Positions 35,301 through 49,219 of a stretch of DNA of 64,000 nt are shown here, piece after piece. Position 1 is the stretch's first letter. Each line of letters begins with the position of its first letter. The stretch lies in NCBI GenBank assembly GCA_035041965.1, contig JAPYMA010000520.1, positions 1-64,000 of the forward strand, written 5' to 3'. The position numbers and the translations under genes are program-made. Below the pieces are notes generated by a model. That model saw only the letters and a program-made list of their open reading frames with translations, had not been told where the DNA came from and made no database searches. The DNA comes from Anisakis pegreffii. Taxonomy: Eukaryota; Nematoda; Chromadorea; Rhabditida; Anisakidae.

Positions 35301-38300
35301 GAATGAAGGCAAATAAATTTTTGTGATGGTAACGGTGAAATTATACAACGAAATTTAAAGCCGACAACAGACAAATTCAATCCTATTAGTGTGGAATTAA
35401 TTTTCCGTTTTCTGCTGGTACGAGTTCATGGTATGCATAAAAAATCATCGAATGTATGAAACGAAAGTTGCATTATAACCTTGTATCAGCTATGTAAGTG
35501 GGAATTAGACGAAGACACTAGTTACATGAGGGATGATAAACAGGATGTAAGACAGTAACTTAAAGGCAGTAATTTGCTTTTTTCAATGGAATATTTTAAA
35601 GTAAAAGTGTCAAAGATCACAGTCACAATCACAGTCAAAGATTCGAGGCAAAGGCAAACTTAATGAGAGGGCTACTTTCAGGGTAAACTGGCAGCATCGG
35701 TAAAATGGTTGATCGGTCGAGTTTATGGTGGTACCGCACCGGATTTGTTGCAAAATCCTATTCGATATAATGATAATGTAAGTTTTGTTCAGTCTGATTG
35801 CACGCCACTGGGGGTACACAATGAACATTTCTTGATGTGGATATGCATTTTTGAAACAAAAAAGTCTCTTCAATGCTCGGCCTCTTTCTATGATAAATCA
35901 CAAATCACGTTCCTCCTTCCTTGGCTCATTTATTGTACGATTTCCAAATGGTTTCTGTAGTAATGGATTGTTCAAGTTGGCAAATTTATGTTACTTTGAT
36001 GTTTTAAGGCAATCGAGAAATATGTTATTATTCGGTTTTTCTTATGTTCATTGTTTCGGATCGTGGAGAAAAATGCGCTGAATTCAATTTCGGTGTTGTC
36101 TATTGACAATATTTTAGTATGATTTTGTTTGATTGTACTGAAACTACTCTTGAACAGTCACTGTTTTCATTGATGAGAACGAATTGAACTAGTTACGATT
36201 TATCGGTTTGTCGAATGCTTTCCAGAACACTTTCCAACTCGAAACAGCAGTTATAACGGCGTTGACCAATTCTTCTTTGTATAGTAATGCGGCGGCAAAA
36301 ATCTTCAAGGACCAAAGTCTCATTAACGTTAGTTTTTTGATGCAGTGCTTTAAACAAATGCTGCTTTCTTGCATCTGGGCGATCACACGAGTTCAGTCTA
36401 TTTTTAAGGTAGCTCAATTTCAGCACGAGTCTAACAGACTTGACTAGTACTCTTCTGGCGAGTGAATTTCAAGAAACTTTGCAGAAAGCCGCTAGATTAA
36501 GTTCATTGTGTTGAGGGAAAACCGAAGCTTTGAATTAGGAGAGACATTTCAAATCATAAGAAAGACATTTAAATCAGAATGTCTCATTAGTTGTGTTGAT
36601 GATTCAGCAACCACACGGTGTTGTTTTACGTGCATTGGCAAGTCATTCTGTGCCGTTGATGATCTCAGGTGAAGAAGCCAATATCACCGAAGCGATGCTC
36701 GCTTCTGTTCAGCCATTTCATCAGGTATTATTCTCTTTCATATCGTTTTTTTGATGATCTGTTAACTTCTGTAAATTTTTATGCAAAATAATTTTTGTTG
36801 TAGGAGAATTGCTTTTGTGAATATGAGAACTTTATAGTCTTTCTTCATTAGTGTGTGCCAGACGTCTTTATCGTTTCTGTGTATATTCAGTCAGAAACTA
36901 ATTCCTCTGATTGGTCTATTGATAAATACATAGTTCGCGAGCAAATATGAAAGAAAAGACTTGATTACCTTCAGTTGCAATAGTCGCTGTAGTGCTTAGA
37001 ACTGAAATTCATATCGATCGATGAGTTGTAGTTACCACTTAACATTTTGGAATCCCTAAATGGGTTTTGGATTACAAATTCAACGTTCGTAACAATCAGT
37101 TTCATAGCCAATACTGCTCAGTGACGTTCACGAGTGATTTATAAATTGAAATCAGATCAATTTAAGGCAGTTCATTTGGCCGTAATGGATGCACTTATGT
37201 GTGCGCATATGCGATCAATTATCACTATCGAACGGGTTGTTTTCGCTGTGCAGTGAGTCGTTGAAGTGTATTATTTTAACGTCAATTTGATTCATCTCGG
37301 AGTAATTTCAGTCGAGTGTCGCTCAAATCATCAGTTCATGAAAGAGGGGACGAAAACAGTTAAAATGACATATCACCGGAATGAAGTGCCGGGGAGCGTT
37401 TGCCTGGAAATTTTTAACCATGCTGAAAACTGAATGAGTAATTTGTCCATTTCAGGAACTATACAACAGTTGATAAGAGAGAAGAACCAATGGATAGTGT
37501 TGATGCGCTTTTATTTTGGATTAATAAGATTTGTTTGTTGGTTCGCGATGATATGGAGAAGTGCCAGGCGATGAGAAAAGACTCGAATCAGTGTATCGTT
37601 TGCGTTCCATTTTAATGCTCTCATTTTTTACGCGTAAATAAAATACTTTCTGAATTGTGGACAGAATCGTTCAGTGGAAGTATCTTTTAATAAGCCTTAA
37701 TAATGGTCGATGATTTTGAGATGGTGCAATCGTTGTGCCAGAGATGGAAGATTTGTATGAGGATATGTGTGACGGAGCTTGTGTTTGTGCGCTGGTTGCG
37801 TTCTATCGGCCGAATGAAATGAACATGCAAGGTATATCGGAATGTTAAAATTCGATTAGTTGAGTGCATTCTGCCGATATAGTTGAGTGCTTGCATTCGT
37901 GAATCACAAACATCATTGCATTTCTAGCTCTGATTGTGAACGCATCCTTGAAGAAAGGCTATCGGTTCTTTTTGCATTTCATTTCACTGATATTGATAGA
38001 GACAAGATAAACAATCGTCAATGTGCAGATAACTTTAACCCTTGATGTATTCGCATCAACTATTGATTCTTTCCAGAGATATGTTTCAATGATCCGATGA
38101 GTGTTGCGGACTGTCAGTATAATCTGATGTTGTTAAAGTCAGTTTTTTGCTTGATTCCTATTCTCAGTAATTAATCCATATTAAGTGATTCCTCAAAAAA
38201 ATCAAATTCAACAGTGACGATTGTTTTCGTGACTTGGTCATAGAAAAATGAACATTGATATGAAGATTCAAGTTTTATTCGAAACGAATCCGATTATCGC

Positions 38301-41300
38301 ATAAATGTGATTTTGAAAAGTGTTGGATCTTTTCTGTTGAATACTTTCAGTATTAAAAATTGCAACCGAATGTTAACGCAATCGTTTATTGTCCCTAAAT
38401 GATATTATGTGATGAATTTCAGACGTTTCTGCGGCACTTTAGCGTGTAATCCGTTTTATTTTGAAACTGAGGACATCCTCTATTTGCATGAATCATTACA
38501 ACCCAATGTTAACGCATTTCTTGCTGATCTGTTCAATGTGTTTGAAAGCTCACCATCACCTCAAGGTATTTTGTTATTTTGAAAATAACGTTGCACCCAA
38601 TCAAAACAACTCAAAAGTTGTCTCATACGAGTGTTTCAGTATTATCAAGCAATGTTCATCAGTGTCAATAGTAGTTAATTTATCTAGAACGAATCAGTGA
38701 AATGAATATCTTTTGTTATTATTACTCGATCGTTTAATGTTGTATGAGTAAAATGCCCCATCAACTATGAAATGTTTATTTTCAGTATCAACTCCTACTG
38801 AAGCATCACCCGCCCGACGTTTCGTTCCAATTCAAGCAATACCAGATCTTCGTTCACCGACCAACTATCCAACTCGAACTACCTTACAGCCACGACCTCT
38901 GAAATGTCTTCAAGCATCTATGCCCAGAAGTATGCGTGGTATGACAAAAATTGAATAGATCTGATCAAAATCGAATGACATCGTGATGAGACTAGATTAG
39001 CTGAACACATTGAGGTTCCTTTTGGGCACTGAAATACCATAAAAAGCGTCCTAAGGAATTATTTTTTGTCTCATTTTCTGATGCAGATATATGAAATATG
39101 AATAGATGAAATTGCATATAGGCATCAAAGTTGGTATGTAATGTGAACGGAATGGATATTTACGACATAACAATATAGATTATAACACCAGTTCAATTCT
39201 AGCGAAGTTACAGTGAGTAGTAACAATAAAATGAACATACAGTTCCACTTTATTATTAAAATAAATCTGATATGTTGATTGCAGCAATGTCAGCGATGTC
39301 ATCCGATTCTCTAATGACAACCAGGTTTGTGTGTTGTTTTTTCATTTTGATGTTGGAATTCAAATAGTTAAAAAGTAAACTTGAAGTGCATTTTGGAAGC
39401 TTTTTCGTTTTTACAATTAATGAATGCTTGTTCTTTCTGATAGATCGTGTAGTTGTATCACCGTAGCATGCCATCTTGAATAGAAAGAAGTTTTCTGTAA
39501 GTACTTTTGAGGAATTCCTCCGAGTGGGATGCATCACTTTCTTAACGAATCGAATTTGAACCAAACAATATTGTTGAAGGACGATCCATTAGGTTGAACT
39601 CAATTCTAATTAGTACGAGGTCCGATTTTGTTACGGAAAATAGAAGGGACCCCGTCAGAGGTTGTAGGCATCCTTTTTTGAAGCGATTCTCAGCGCTAAT
39701 ATCATCTTTCAGGTCTGGTGATTCGTTGCGATATGGCTCTGTGCGTAATCGAAAAACAATGAATGGTGCCGCTGAAATAACAAATTTTGGCCAGCTTTTA
39801 CAGGTTTGATGAATTTCTATGATTTGATCACGTCATGTTTACGGTGCAAAAAATTTCGCTACATTTTGTTTTGATGTTGAATTTGTGTACAAGTCATTTG
39901 ATCGCGGTAGAATTTGAATGATGCACACAAGGAAATGAGTATTCCATTGTTGTAAACCATACGAGGCAGTCTACTATCTCATGTACCATCTATTTATCTG
40001 TGTGCACGATCTAATCAACAACGCACTCTGCAATTCAGAACTTTTATGACCGTCTTATTGTTGTTGTTGTTGATCTGTTCACTTACACTGTTCCAACAAT
40101 ATTCTATTGCAGTGTAAAAACGTGCGGGAATGATTGAAGTGACCTTCCATTGTATTATAGTTAAAGGTGCACATCCTTGTAATTAAAGTAAGTCTGCCTA
40201 GTGTAATTGATTCATTGCTTATATTATAGGGTGCCTATGAAGATCGTTTGGCAGCAGACGGAGGATTGTCACCGAATAGTTCTGGAGGTGTATCATATGC
40301 ACGTAGTGATTCAATGCCAGCTGCTAGTATACGTCTCGCATTAGAAGAGAAACGACGGGAGCACGAGAAGAAACGATATCTTGAAACGTTGGTTTTTTTT
40401 TGTGATTTTAGTTATTTCAGTTATGTACTTATTCATTTTTTGATACAGTCATTGTCATTATCATAACAAGCAATATTATTGTTGTTATGGTGTTTTGTTG
40501 TTCGTTAATTTAGCGTTAAGCGTTTTTTTTGTTTCTTCAGCAATTTGAGCGAATCCGAACGTGTGCAGAAACAAAAAGACGCTTTCTTCACGTTGATGCA
40601 ACGACTCGAAAAGGTTTGCGGCTGAGTTGATGTGATTGAATTTTTGAAATTAAATTGAGAATTTATCTGAATCGAAACTGTTGAACTGATCCGATAGCAT
40701 CCGTAATCATAACTGCAAAGGTTTTTTCGATACGTAAGATGTGTTCCGATGCATCACTTATAAAGCCGGTCATTGTGTAAATGTGGGATTTTCAAAAAAT
40801 GCTTCTTTCAAACGGAAATAAATCCCAAATTTGATCGTTCGGATTTCTTTGTTCATCGAGATGAATATCTTGTTTTCAGCAGGGTCAAGATTCGAAAGTT
40901 CGTACAATGAGCGAGATGGGCGGTGGTGTCGCAGCTAACGCAGCGTTACCATCTGCAAAGGAAATACGAACACTGAAAGAAACCGTTCAGGATTTGCAGG
41001 TGATTCTCGTTGATTGCTTTGTCTGTTTGTGGTCTTCATTGATATATCTCTAAAGTTGTTCAGCACTGATCAATCACATCGTTGTGTCAGAAATGTGATG
41101 ATTTCAGAAACAGCTGCAAGAGATGTCATTCAAGCAAGAACACTTGACGAGACAGGTTGACGGACAACGACAAATGTCACACGCCATCTCGCAACCAGCC
41201 ATTCATTCTGGTAGTTTTTGCATTATTACCAATTTGCTGCGTTCGCGCTGAAATTTGTGTCAACATTTTTTGCGTCGGTGCTGAGCATTGAAATAAGTTT

Positions 41301-44300
41301 GCGTTTAGTAATAGGTCACAGTTGTTGAATAGTTCAGTTATTTGAGAGTGCGTTAGACAGAATATGTCGATTGCATTTAAAAGTATTTTCTTCTGATCGA
41401 TTGTCGTAAAAAAAAGATTTTTGATGGAAATGTTCTGATATTATCTTCATTCTTCACGTGGTAATTCGCATTTGTTGAGGCATTGGTGCTAGATGATGAG
41501 AAGAAAACGATGCAACGTTGCATAGTGACTGTGAATGGGTCCAAATTTCATTTAACCAGAACAAAAAATAATGCACTATTTTTGCCTAACAATAAAATTA
41601 CTTCAATTCGAAATTCTCCTCTCGTCTCCTCAATTCGATTCAAATCTTAATGTGAAAAAATTAAGATTTGATGTATATGCAAGATGGCGCGTCAGCGTCA
41701 CAAAATCCATATGCTACATTACCGCATAATATTGCCAAAGAGGTCTTATTACAACAGCTCCAACAACCACAACAGTCGCCACATACCTATCCACAGCCCT
41801 ATGCTCCACAACTCGATCATCAGTCCAATATTTATCAGTCACCAAATCAACAAATTCCGTTCTGCATCACTCAACAACAGGTTCTTTTTTTCATGTCTGA
41901 AGTATGCAACACACAGTTCATTTTAGCATTCGTCTACGAACCATCTCCTAAAGTCTATGACGGATGCATCCCATCCCCATAGTTACCATTGATGATTAGC
42001 GTCGTTTTTGATCGTCATCATACTGTGCCTTCGTGCGATTCTGATTGCAATCGTTCACATCTTATCGAATTCGATATCACCGCTAACCAACAAGTGCATA
42101 CAGAATATGTATTCGTCATTTGTGATGAACTCGAAGAATATACAGATGCCAATGGACGCCTACAACAACACTCAGTTCATGTCAACGTCGCCACCTCAAA
42201 TGATCAACACGACGCTGTCACAGTTCGGCATCAACACAGCAGCAACTCCAAATACGTCGTTATCTGCATATAATCTTCAACATCTGGCATCTAGCAACAA
42301 CCTCAATAACAATCCACAATCTAATGGCATATCACCGTTTGTGTTACATTCAAATCAGCAACAACTTCAGCAGTTAGCACTATCACCTCCAATTGTAACA
42401 TCTCAATTAGTCATGCCCTCAGGCGCATCTTACGTCAATAACGTTCCCGATATCAACACCAACACGTTCAGATTGCATCAGAACAATGTTTGTTATTATT
42501 GCAGCATTCATTCATTGGTCTTTTGCCTTTATCTCGTTTTCTTTTTTCTTGGTTATCATTCACTTAGCAATGAGCTCTGAACATTTTCGTAAGATAAGTG
42601 CTTCGAATGCCGCACTTTTCTTGAATTAAGGCAAATCACTCGTTGCAATTCTTTTATTTTGATTATTATTCAGCTTTAGTATGTGAACTACACTTATTGT
42701 GCGCACTTTTGGACTGCATTCTTACGTTATTTGTCGCGTTTTACTATCACTATTTGAGAAATATTGCAAGTATTTGTCGGATGATAAAATCACACGAAAG
42801 CGTGAGTTGTGAAGTTGAGCTTGCACTGTGAAGTTACGGTGAGATCGTGCAACTAAACTGATCACTATTGAAGGCGTCATCAAGTCGATTGGATCCACCC
42901 TTAGAATTGAAGCATAATCTTACAAACTGGGGATTAACATATAAAGCTGGGCATATGTCAAGACCGCAGAGAAGGACATGGGAAAATGGCACATTCATCA
43001 AAAGTGAGATGGATCTCGTCAATCAACCAGAAATTGTACCTCATGCACCCACTGAACAGGTTGTTTGATTTTACCAGTTGAATCGAACGACACATTTCCT
43101 GCTGCAATTTTACCTTGAAATTTGACGTACTTTGATGGAATAGATGATTTTCAAAGAAAAAAAACCAGAGCTTATGAACAGCCATTTCCTGCACAAGAAT
43201 TGCTGAATTCGGCGTTCAAAAGCTTTAAATTCAAGGACCAAATGCGACCGAATGCGAGTAATAACACGACATTTTTACCGAATGGAAATGCTGGTTTAAC
43301 GCGTGCTTATCAGCAGCCAACAAACGACGAAAATAACTACGACTGTTTGCGACAAGATGACAATCAACCCTCATCGAATCAAGCAGATAGTCAGTTTTCA
43401 TTTATCCGTTATCCATTCCATGAAGATGAAACCCACAATTAAAAGTATTCGCTGATTCAGTTCATTCTGTAGGCAGTAACTTGTTGATTGCCAGCCGTGC
43501 AAGTAAATCGAATGTAACGAAAGTATTGTACACCAGAGTTCCGAGAGCGATTCATTGACATGATTCCGTTCCCTCGATCATTCTCATGGTAGTCATATCA
43601 GAATGAGATCATTTTTGAAATAGATGACGAACCAGAAATGGAAATGCGACCACCTCCTCCTGCACATCAACAGAGTCCTCCAAAGGATCCAACTTCGCCA
43701 CCTGTCCCTTCCAGTAATCTCGTGATGCAGCGACAGTCAGTCAGTGGAGGATCACAATTCATTGTTGAGAATGTCGTATCGGAAAAGCCAATGATTGGTG
43801 TGGTTAGTTTTACCTATTTCTGCGTCATTCGCTGATGAAATTCATCCGCAGTGTCATGCTCGAGAGAAGTTCGTACGTTGAATCGACACTGATTTGGGTA
43901 TGAAAACGGTTTCCGTCGTTTTTGTTACGGTAACAAAAAAATTCATTCATTTTGTTTTATTCCTTCATGACAAATGACAAAATCTCACAATATGAAATTG
44001 AGACACGCGAAATGGAGGCGAAACGAGAAGCTTTATTGGCGAAAACACTTCGAAGACGAGAGCAAATCGAACAGAGGGTTGAGGAGATCGAAGCGAAGAA
44101 CGCAGAACGGCGACAAGCTGAACTCGAAAAGCAAGAAGCAGCTGAAATGAGGAAACGAGAGCGTGAACTGCAAAGGTTGATTTCATTATTCGATTGTTAT
44201 TTCAAAGTACAATTAGCACTTATTGAAGGCTCTTGACTTGATTTGACGATGAAATACATTTTCAATAGCGAATTCAAGGCTCATTACAAAAGCTGCTGAA

Positions 44301-46004
44301 ATAAGGAACATTACTTTCAGGCAAAAAATTCTCGAAGATTATAAGCGGAAAAAGATGGAAAGAGAGCTGGAGGCAAGCGGAAGTCAGAGTGGACGTGGAC
44401 ATAGTCAGCCGCCCACACCATCGAGACCGAAAAGCACGGTGCGTTTTTGAGTGACTTTTTTAGATTATTTGTTGACAGTAACTAATTTCTGTGCTTCTTT
44501 AAATAAATTGAATCTCTGTTAGTAGAGTCGAGGTAAGCATTTGAAAACTGATATCCTGCCGAAAATTCATTTTGCATGATAAGTTCATGTTGATTGTCGT
44601 TGATTTATTCGAAAAGAATTCGTTGAAGGAAACTTAATTAAGGTTGAATTGGCGAGATCGCGAACGCTAAATCGCTCGTCGACACGTCCACAAAGCACTA
44701 TCGATGACAGCAGTGCTCCATCGTCGGCACGTGTCACTGTCCCGAGTACGGCTGAACCAAGTGAGACAGATCATTCAGTCTTTAAAATATTGCAATTTTA
44801 GGACATTTCGTACGAATTTTTGGACACTCCAAAAAAGGCGAATGATACGAGTGCTGAATTGACGATCACCGGAATAAACATATGTATGATTGATATGAGT
44901 GATCAATATATTTAATTTTCTGTTTGATTTCAAATTATTCATTTTCAGCACTGAAACTATTCTCGAAATATGTGCACAAATCGAATCGATCGATGATCAT
45001 CAATGCTCTGCAGTACTCTGTTTTTCCAGGAGCTGTTTCTGATAAAATGCGAAATGAAGTTAGTAAACTGTTCAAGTATTGTTTTAATTCTGTTTTAGTG
45101 CTTCATCTTTCACTTTTCTTGTCCATAAATTTCATCCTTATTTCAATTTACCATTTGTGTGTAAGAAAACTTCCTATTTAAAACTATTTCAATGAATTTG
45201 GACTGCATTGCCATTGCCTCCCTCATTGTACCGAAAAGGTATGACACTATTAGTCAATTAAAAACTGTGAACATCAGGTATTGGGTGAGTTGGCAAAGAG
45301 TGATAGTAAACATTTTCTGTTGCTGTTCCGTGATCAGAAATGTCGTTACATGGGTGCATATAGTTGGGATCAGCAGTCTGATACGGCACATAGGGTTCAC
45401 GGTCGTGGACCAATTCTTTGCCATGAATCGATGATGCATTTCATGTTCAAGTTGGTTTAATTTTTAAAAATATTTGGCATTAGTAATGTTGAGCTTGCTT
45501 TCTCTTCATTATAGATACAGTTTTATTCTTTGTCGTAGTCATGGAAAGAATTTCGAAATGGCTCCTTTATGTTGGATCATTGGGATGTTACTCAATTGAG
45601 TCGAATATTTTCACTGATTCAAAATTGCCGGATCATTCCACAGAGCATGTGGAGTGGTGTCCATTTGTAATTGAACAAATGAAACGAAGCAAATGATGCA
45701 TGAACTACGTTTAAAATTACTTTATTTCAAAATTTCCACTTCGTCCTTTCACGATACCCACTCATCATCAACGTCGTTGGACTCTAATTTCCTGAAGGAA
45801 CTCGCTCTGTTCCATTATGTAAAAATTTTAGAATTTGGTTCGATTGTTTTAGTTGTTAGCGTTTTCAGATACGATTCGGGTGCCAAATCATTCACGAAAA
45901 TACCCACCAAGCATTTATCAGCAACAATTGATGGTTTCACGCTTCAAGATCAGTACATGCAAACAGCGAAAATCCCACACAGCGGTAATAGTGCCAAACA
46001 ATAA
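29304..46004 (+). CDS. ptrn-1: CAMSAP/Patronin microtubule minus-end-binding protein
   Basis: 28 exons, about 1,234 aa: 29304-29354, 35682-35777, 36226-36327, 36608-36724, 37167-37252, 37456-37592, 37721-37831, 38077-38137, 38423-38565, 38786-38938, 39285-39324, 39713-39803, 40230-40387, 40541-40613, 40880-40999, 41108-41210, 41666-41880, 42104-42487, 42874-43059, 43182-43389, 43624-43802, 44003-44175, 44321-44438, 44643-about 44738, 44802-44883, 44949-45058, 45278-45450, 45869-46004. PINCYNVER joined to KLAASVKWLIGRVYG matches CAMSAP LDRYDAARAKIAANLQWI. The calponin-homology domain spans about 18-300 (VHLAVMDALM, DALLFWINKICLL, MSVADCQYNLMLL, LQPNVNAFLADLFNVFE). Coiled coils lie at about 397-473 and 939-995. 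A Gln/Asn-rich linker separates them. The CKK domain (about 1067-1234: SDSKHFLLLFRDQKCRYM, FTKIPTKHLSATIDGFTL) binds microtubule minus ends. The frame between exons 24 and 25 is unresolved. The frame is open upstream to 29169, so the start may be earlier. Confidence 0.93.
29355..35681 (+). other. 6.3-kb first intron of ptrn-1
   Basis: This is T-rich on the sense strand, like the other introns. The only distinctive part is a GC-enriched patch at about 29,850-30,110 with overlapping open frames on both strands (95 aa plus, 112 aa minus) that I do not recognise. No nested gene is supported. The other ptrn-1 introns are mostly below 700 bases, so this one is a candidate site for regulatory elements or alternative first exons. 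Confidence 0.6.
45515..45599 (+). other. possible alternative last exon of ptrn-1
   Basis: A good acceptor (tcttcattatag) is followed by an 85-base frame that is phase-compatible with exon 27. Like the normal last exon it starts ATAC, but it reads KYSFILCRSHGKNFE and stops at 45599. Its use would remove the last part of the CKK domain. No dedicated poly(A) signal is evident. It may be a chance acceptor. Confidence 0.2.
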
Positions 46005-46240
46005 ATATCTGTTGATGTGCCGGACATGACGCGTTTATTTTCAGTATTCACGTTTAATGTAATGATAGTCTCATGCAAATGCAATCACAATCATTTAATA
46101 GTGTGTTATCGTGTGTGTGTGTGTCTTTGTGTTTGCTTCGCTTTATTCATCTATCGTTTTTGTTCGTCAATATATTATTTCATGTAATCCATCTTGTGTG
46201 AATGTATAAATACTTAACATCGGGTCTCTTTTTTTCTCGA

Positions 46241-46246
46241 AATAAA
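46241..46246 (+). terminator. poly(A) signal, ptrn-1
   Basis: AATAAA lies 237 bases after the stop codon. An earlier AATAAA overlaps the stop codon itself at about 46001. Confidence 0.5.
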
Positions 46247-48183
46247 CATTTTTGTTATACGATTTTAGTTTGCTTCAATTCGATTCGTCTTCCAAACAAT
46301 ATTTTATGCATTCAGACTGATACACTGCAAATATCTTGCTTTTGCATACGCTTGAAACATTTTATTTTTTAATAAGTACTTCTTCTGCAAATTTGCTATT
46401 GATGGAAGCTTTTTTTGCATAATGGTCGTCTGTTAATCGTTTTTCTTTAGTACGTGTTAATATGCGTGTAATGTTATCTCTAGGTTATGTATTTGTTTTC
46501 ACGCCGTCCTTACTCCTCACGTCTGTTATTGCACACCCGTTGGATCGTGTCCGTGCAGTTATGTAATTTATACAAGAAATTATTATTGCTTCAATTAAAG
46601 GAATGATTTTGAGTGGTTTCATCTGATGTGTTCTTCTTCATTGTTTATAATGCTTGTATGCTGTTTGCTTTCAAATCCGTTTCGTTTTATTCGTTTTGAA
46701 ATCATAATTGATTTAAAAAATCGGATGAATGTCACTATGATTAATGTGTTAAATACTGATGCATTGCGTGCTGATAGCATTCTTTACGTTGTATTCAATT
46801 TGTCCTTTTCATGGTCTATTTTAAAGCAGAACTTCACTCTTGGAATATTTCTAATGTGAGTAGGATGATTTTGAGTTATCAGTTGATTTCAAGTATATTT
46901 GAAGCGAATGTGTAAAAAAAATTGCAACTTCGGAGAAAAATCCACGCGAATGCTCATATTAACCGGATATGATCGTTGTGGTATGACTTTACTTTTTTCG
47001 ATTATGCTCAATGACCAATCGTCTTCAGGCCATGTATTTGAAAAATTAATCTCCTCGAACGTTAGTTGAATCTTGGTGTATCATAAGTGAAATTCGGTCG
47101 TGGATTGAATGATTGGTTATGTAATGCGGTTGAAATCAACTAATTACAATGAAATAATTAGGCATTTAAAGTGGGACTTCGATTTGCTGCGTTGTATTTG
47201 TAATACGTATAATGTAATAGTTTGGTGGTTTGTCACTTCGTTTTTGTTTCATGATAATTTTTTTGCATGCAGTATCTCATCTCATATCGCTTTTTGCGTT
47301 CGTTAAAGCACTCTGCGTTTTGTTTTTCATGTTTTTGTATTATCGTTGAGATATTGTTTCTTTTATTCAATTCGTCGATCACATCTCTACGATTTAATCT
47401 ATCACACCTTATGCTGAGTCCCAACATATAAATGGTATTCATCGAGAAATTAAAAATATCTAGCTCAACATATGGGATGAGTTGTGCAAAAAAAACGTAT
47501 TGAAATCAGTCAGGGTTATCACATTTCAATTGAAACTGCCTCCTTTCATATGTATAGCTTCCAGATAACATCATAAGAATTTTTGTATCGGTAAATCCGA
47601 AACATCGGAAAGGTTGCCTTTTTGAAGTGCTAGTTGAAATGCAACGTGATGTATCATAATTAAGAACGAATTTCATTCATTCACGTATTATATTACTATA
47701 AACAAATGGAACTATGGACAATTATTTAAGAATTCATCATCGTTGTCATCAGTCGAAGTTTGTATCATTCAGCGAGTATAACACATAGCACGTTTCAAAT
47801 GAACGCTCTAAAAGCTAATTAGAAACAATCCAGCAAAACTGAACGGAACATCAACACAGTATAACAATAAGCTAAAACAACGACGCAACATTTTACATTC
47901 ATTTCGTTACAAAACATTTCGAAGCATGATTTTGAATGCATTGTTAATATTCTTCTGTAATTTTGACTCATTTATGTTATTTTGGTTCTAACTTCGATCG
48001 GTATCTGCTCAAATATTGACCAAAATCAAGTGAGAACAGTGCTGAGAATTGTGCTCATCGAACTAGTATGCTAATTGTAAACTTGGCATTTCACGGTACA
48101 TTTCGCACCGTTTAACTTTATCAATGTGTCATGAATTAACGAAAAACATTAAGTTGGCCATATCAGAGGGAGAATGGTAATTT

Positions 48184-48330
48184 GTATTTTTTTGCACTGA
48201 GATGAACTGAATGATTTAATGTGCAGTTCGGATACGGTCGACGTGAAAAAGTTGTGTCTCAACGGCATAAGTTAAACTTAGACTGAGAATGAAGAGGTAT
48301 CATTCAGTTCATCTCAGCGCAAAAAAATAC
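48184..48330. repeat. 147-bp inverted-repeat (hairpin) element
   Basis: The 32 bases at 48184-48215 (gtatttttttgcactgag...) are the reverse complement of 48299-48330 with one mismatch, around an 83-base loop. The size and structure fit a short non-autonomous foldback or MITE. I cannot define a target-site duplication. Confidence 0.88.
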
Positions 48331-49219
48331 ATTTAAAAAAAATGAACATGATTACTCAAGATGACCACTAAATGTCACGTGTACTGAAAACTTTCATTAA
48401 AGGATTGTGGTAGGAACCAACACAAATGTAAGTAATTCAGGACGTGAAAGTGACACATAGTCCGCAATACCTTCAAATACACGGCCGATATAGAGAGCAT
48501 TTATATATTTTATAATCAACGTATTCGACCAATTGGAACCTGATATTATTGAGCTGGACACAAATGCCGTCACTGCTGAGCGTGAGCACACAATGATTTG
48601 AGGAGGTGGGAGGATTTTGCGATGGATGAAGTATTTTCTGATAATTCGCAATGGTCGGTCGCTGATGCAAAATTCACTCAGCGTTACTTATATGCTGATG
48701 TGCACACACACTCCGCTACGACAGATTTATGTTCTGATCGAATACAATAACCGATAATAACAGATGCCGACAAATATTTTGAAAATTTGTGAAATTGAAA
48801 TTGAAATCAACAGTAAGTGAACTAATAAACGGTGTTCATAACCACTAAATGTATACTGCGAAGAGACAGAGAATCATTGAAAGCGTAAACGGTATGGAGT
48901 GTAATAAGTCGGAATAATGTTCAAAAGTTTCGGTGAGAAAGAACTCTTTGGATGTTCACGTTCACCATATGGAGAATTTCGAACGTTGTACCAGTCACAG
49001 GTCTAGAATTTTTCCTTCGAAAAACTTTGCAAGTATCGTAACTGAATCATCTTCGGCTTTGCTTGATATTTCCTCAGCGTTTCCGTTACACCGAAACCCC
49101 ATCTATCCTGTCTGATGCTCGCCTTTATCCGAATTCCTTACTTGTCACTAACGAATCTTCTGAGGAGAAAAATAATTTGAACGCGTCAATGGCTATGATA
49201 CTGAATTGGGCGATAAAAA

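Larger units (their letters stand above)
46005..49219. other. convergent intergenic region
   Basis: This lies between the 3' ends of ptrn-1 (plus) and QSOX (minus). It holds the ptrn-1 poly(A) signal and a 147-bp hairpin element at 48184-48330. A minus-strand open stretch at about 48397-48661 is preceded by an acceptor-like tttgcatcag. I could not connect that stretch to QSOX in phase or recognise it, so it is left unassigned. Confidence 0.45.

Noticed and set aside
42008..42580. 190-aa plus-strand frame as an independent gene
   Set aside because: It is exon 18 of ptrn-1 (42104-42487) extended into both flanking introns; the ends are non-coding.
48397..48661. Minus-strand frame as a C-terminal membrane exon of QSOX
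   Set aside because: The QSOX frame already ends in a stop at 49220 without a donor, and no hydrophobic segment suited to a membrane anchor could be joined in phase.
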